DNA from: CAYGWP01 sp964353455
GTDB lineage: Bacteria > Planctomycetota > Phycisphaerae > FEN-1346
Assembly: GCA_964353455.1 (NCBI GenBank)
Contig: CAYGWP010000145.1
Span: 1 to 20,837 of the forward strand
DNA: 20,837 bases
Direction: 5' to 3'
Below, one piece after another: positions 20,766 to 20,837 of the stretch. The notes beneath the pieces are model-generated. The model was given only the letters and a program-made list of their open reading frames with translations, was not told where the DNA came from and made no database searches. Position 1 is the stretch's first letter; each line of letters opens with the position of its first letter. The position numbers and the translations under genes were made by a program.

Positions 20766-20837
20766 TGGATAAGCGTACCGTGCCCGTGCTGCTCCGTGAA
20801 GCGTCGGACTATGATGCCGACCGCGCGGAACCGGTCG
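20765..20837 (+). CDS. Start of a further gene, cut by the window edge
   Basis: ATG at 20765 overlaps the dnaN stop and opens 24 codons (MDKRTVPVLLREASDYDADRAEPV) with no stop before the edge. The VPVLLREASDYDADR pattern is reminiscent of the N-terminus of DUF362-type proteins (VALVRC..DYDPERV), but 24 residues are too few to name it. Overlap with dnaN suggests the same transcript. Confidence 0.55.
   Translation, partial: MDKRTVPVLLREASDYDADRAEPV

Overview
High-GC bacterial chromosome segment. The gene content suggests an uncultured Planctomycetota (Phycisphaerae-like) bacterium, by inference only. Pointers are a bacterial FTLVE-type pseudopilin with a long arginine-rich leader, an excisionase-like HTH fused to a receiver-like domain, several secreted or Tat-exported carbohydrate-active-type proteins, a metazoan-type adenylosuccinate lyase and a DnaA with an altered P-loop. 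There is no rRNA or tRNA gene and no CRISPR array that I can see.

Left part (1-5208). The window opens inside a group II intron on the minus strand. Its 5' splice site is at 451/452, it splits a palindromic repeat, and its reverse-transcriptase ORF would lie off the left edge. Next, on the minus strand, come a secreted DUF4038/apiosidase-like protein, a 59-residue SAP-type protein with four cysteines and an Ala/Pro-rich lipoprotein. A palindrome-rich divergent region follows, then a single-HKD phospholipase D-like protein with its own hairpin terminator, and a secreted clan-A glycoside-hydrolase-like protein on the plus strand. A three-stem intergenic repeat separates that gene from the next, convergent block.

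Middle part (5219-12548, all minus strand). Adenylosuccinate lyase (purB), a large secreted NHL/beta-propeller protein and a Tat-exported parallel beta-helix protein lie close together in one direction and may be co-transcribed. Upstream of purB is an HTH plus pseudo-receiver regulator with a recognisable promoter, a repeated leader and a strong intrinsic terminator. Its promoter spacer contains a near-match DnaA box, and a perfect DnaA box lies about 90 bp further upstream. A DUF167/YggU protein, a MITE-like inverted repeat and a zincin metallopeptidase follow.

Right part (12661-20837). The ribosomal cluster rpsP-trmD-rplS is on the plus strand, ends in a good intrinsic terminator and has structured repeats between its genes. 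An MsbA-like ABC exporter follows. A convergent pseudopilin separates it from dnaA and dnaN. The 355-bp dnaA-dnaN gap carries several DnaA-box-like sites, an AT-rich stretch and a DnaA-trio-like run, and is the best candidate for the replication origin. The first 24 codons of a further gene overlap the dnaN stop codon at the right edge.

How it fits together. The right half is replication and translation housekeeping around a probable oriC. The left half is accessory: polysaccharide-degradation-type exported proteins, repeats and a retroelement. The regulator at 10787-11356 sits between the two and may connect to DnaA through its promoter; that link is a hypothesis.
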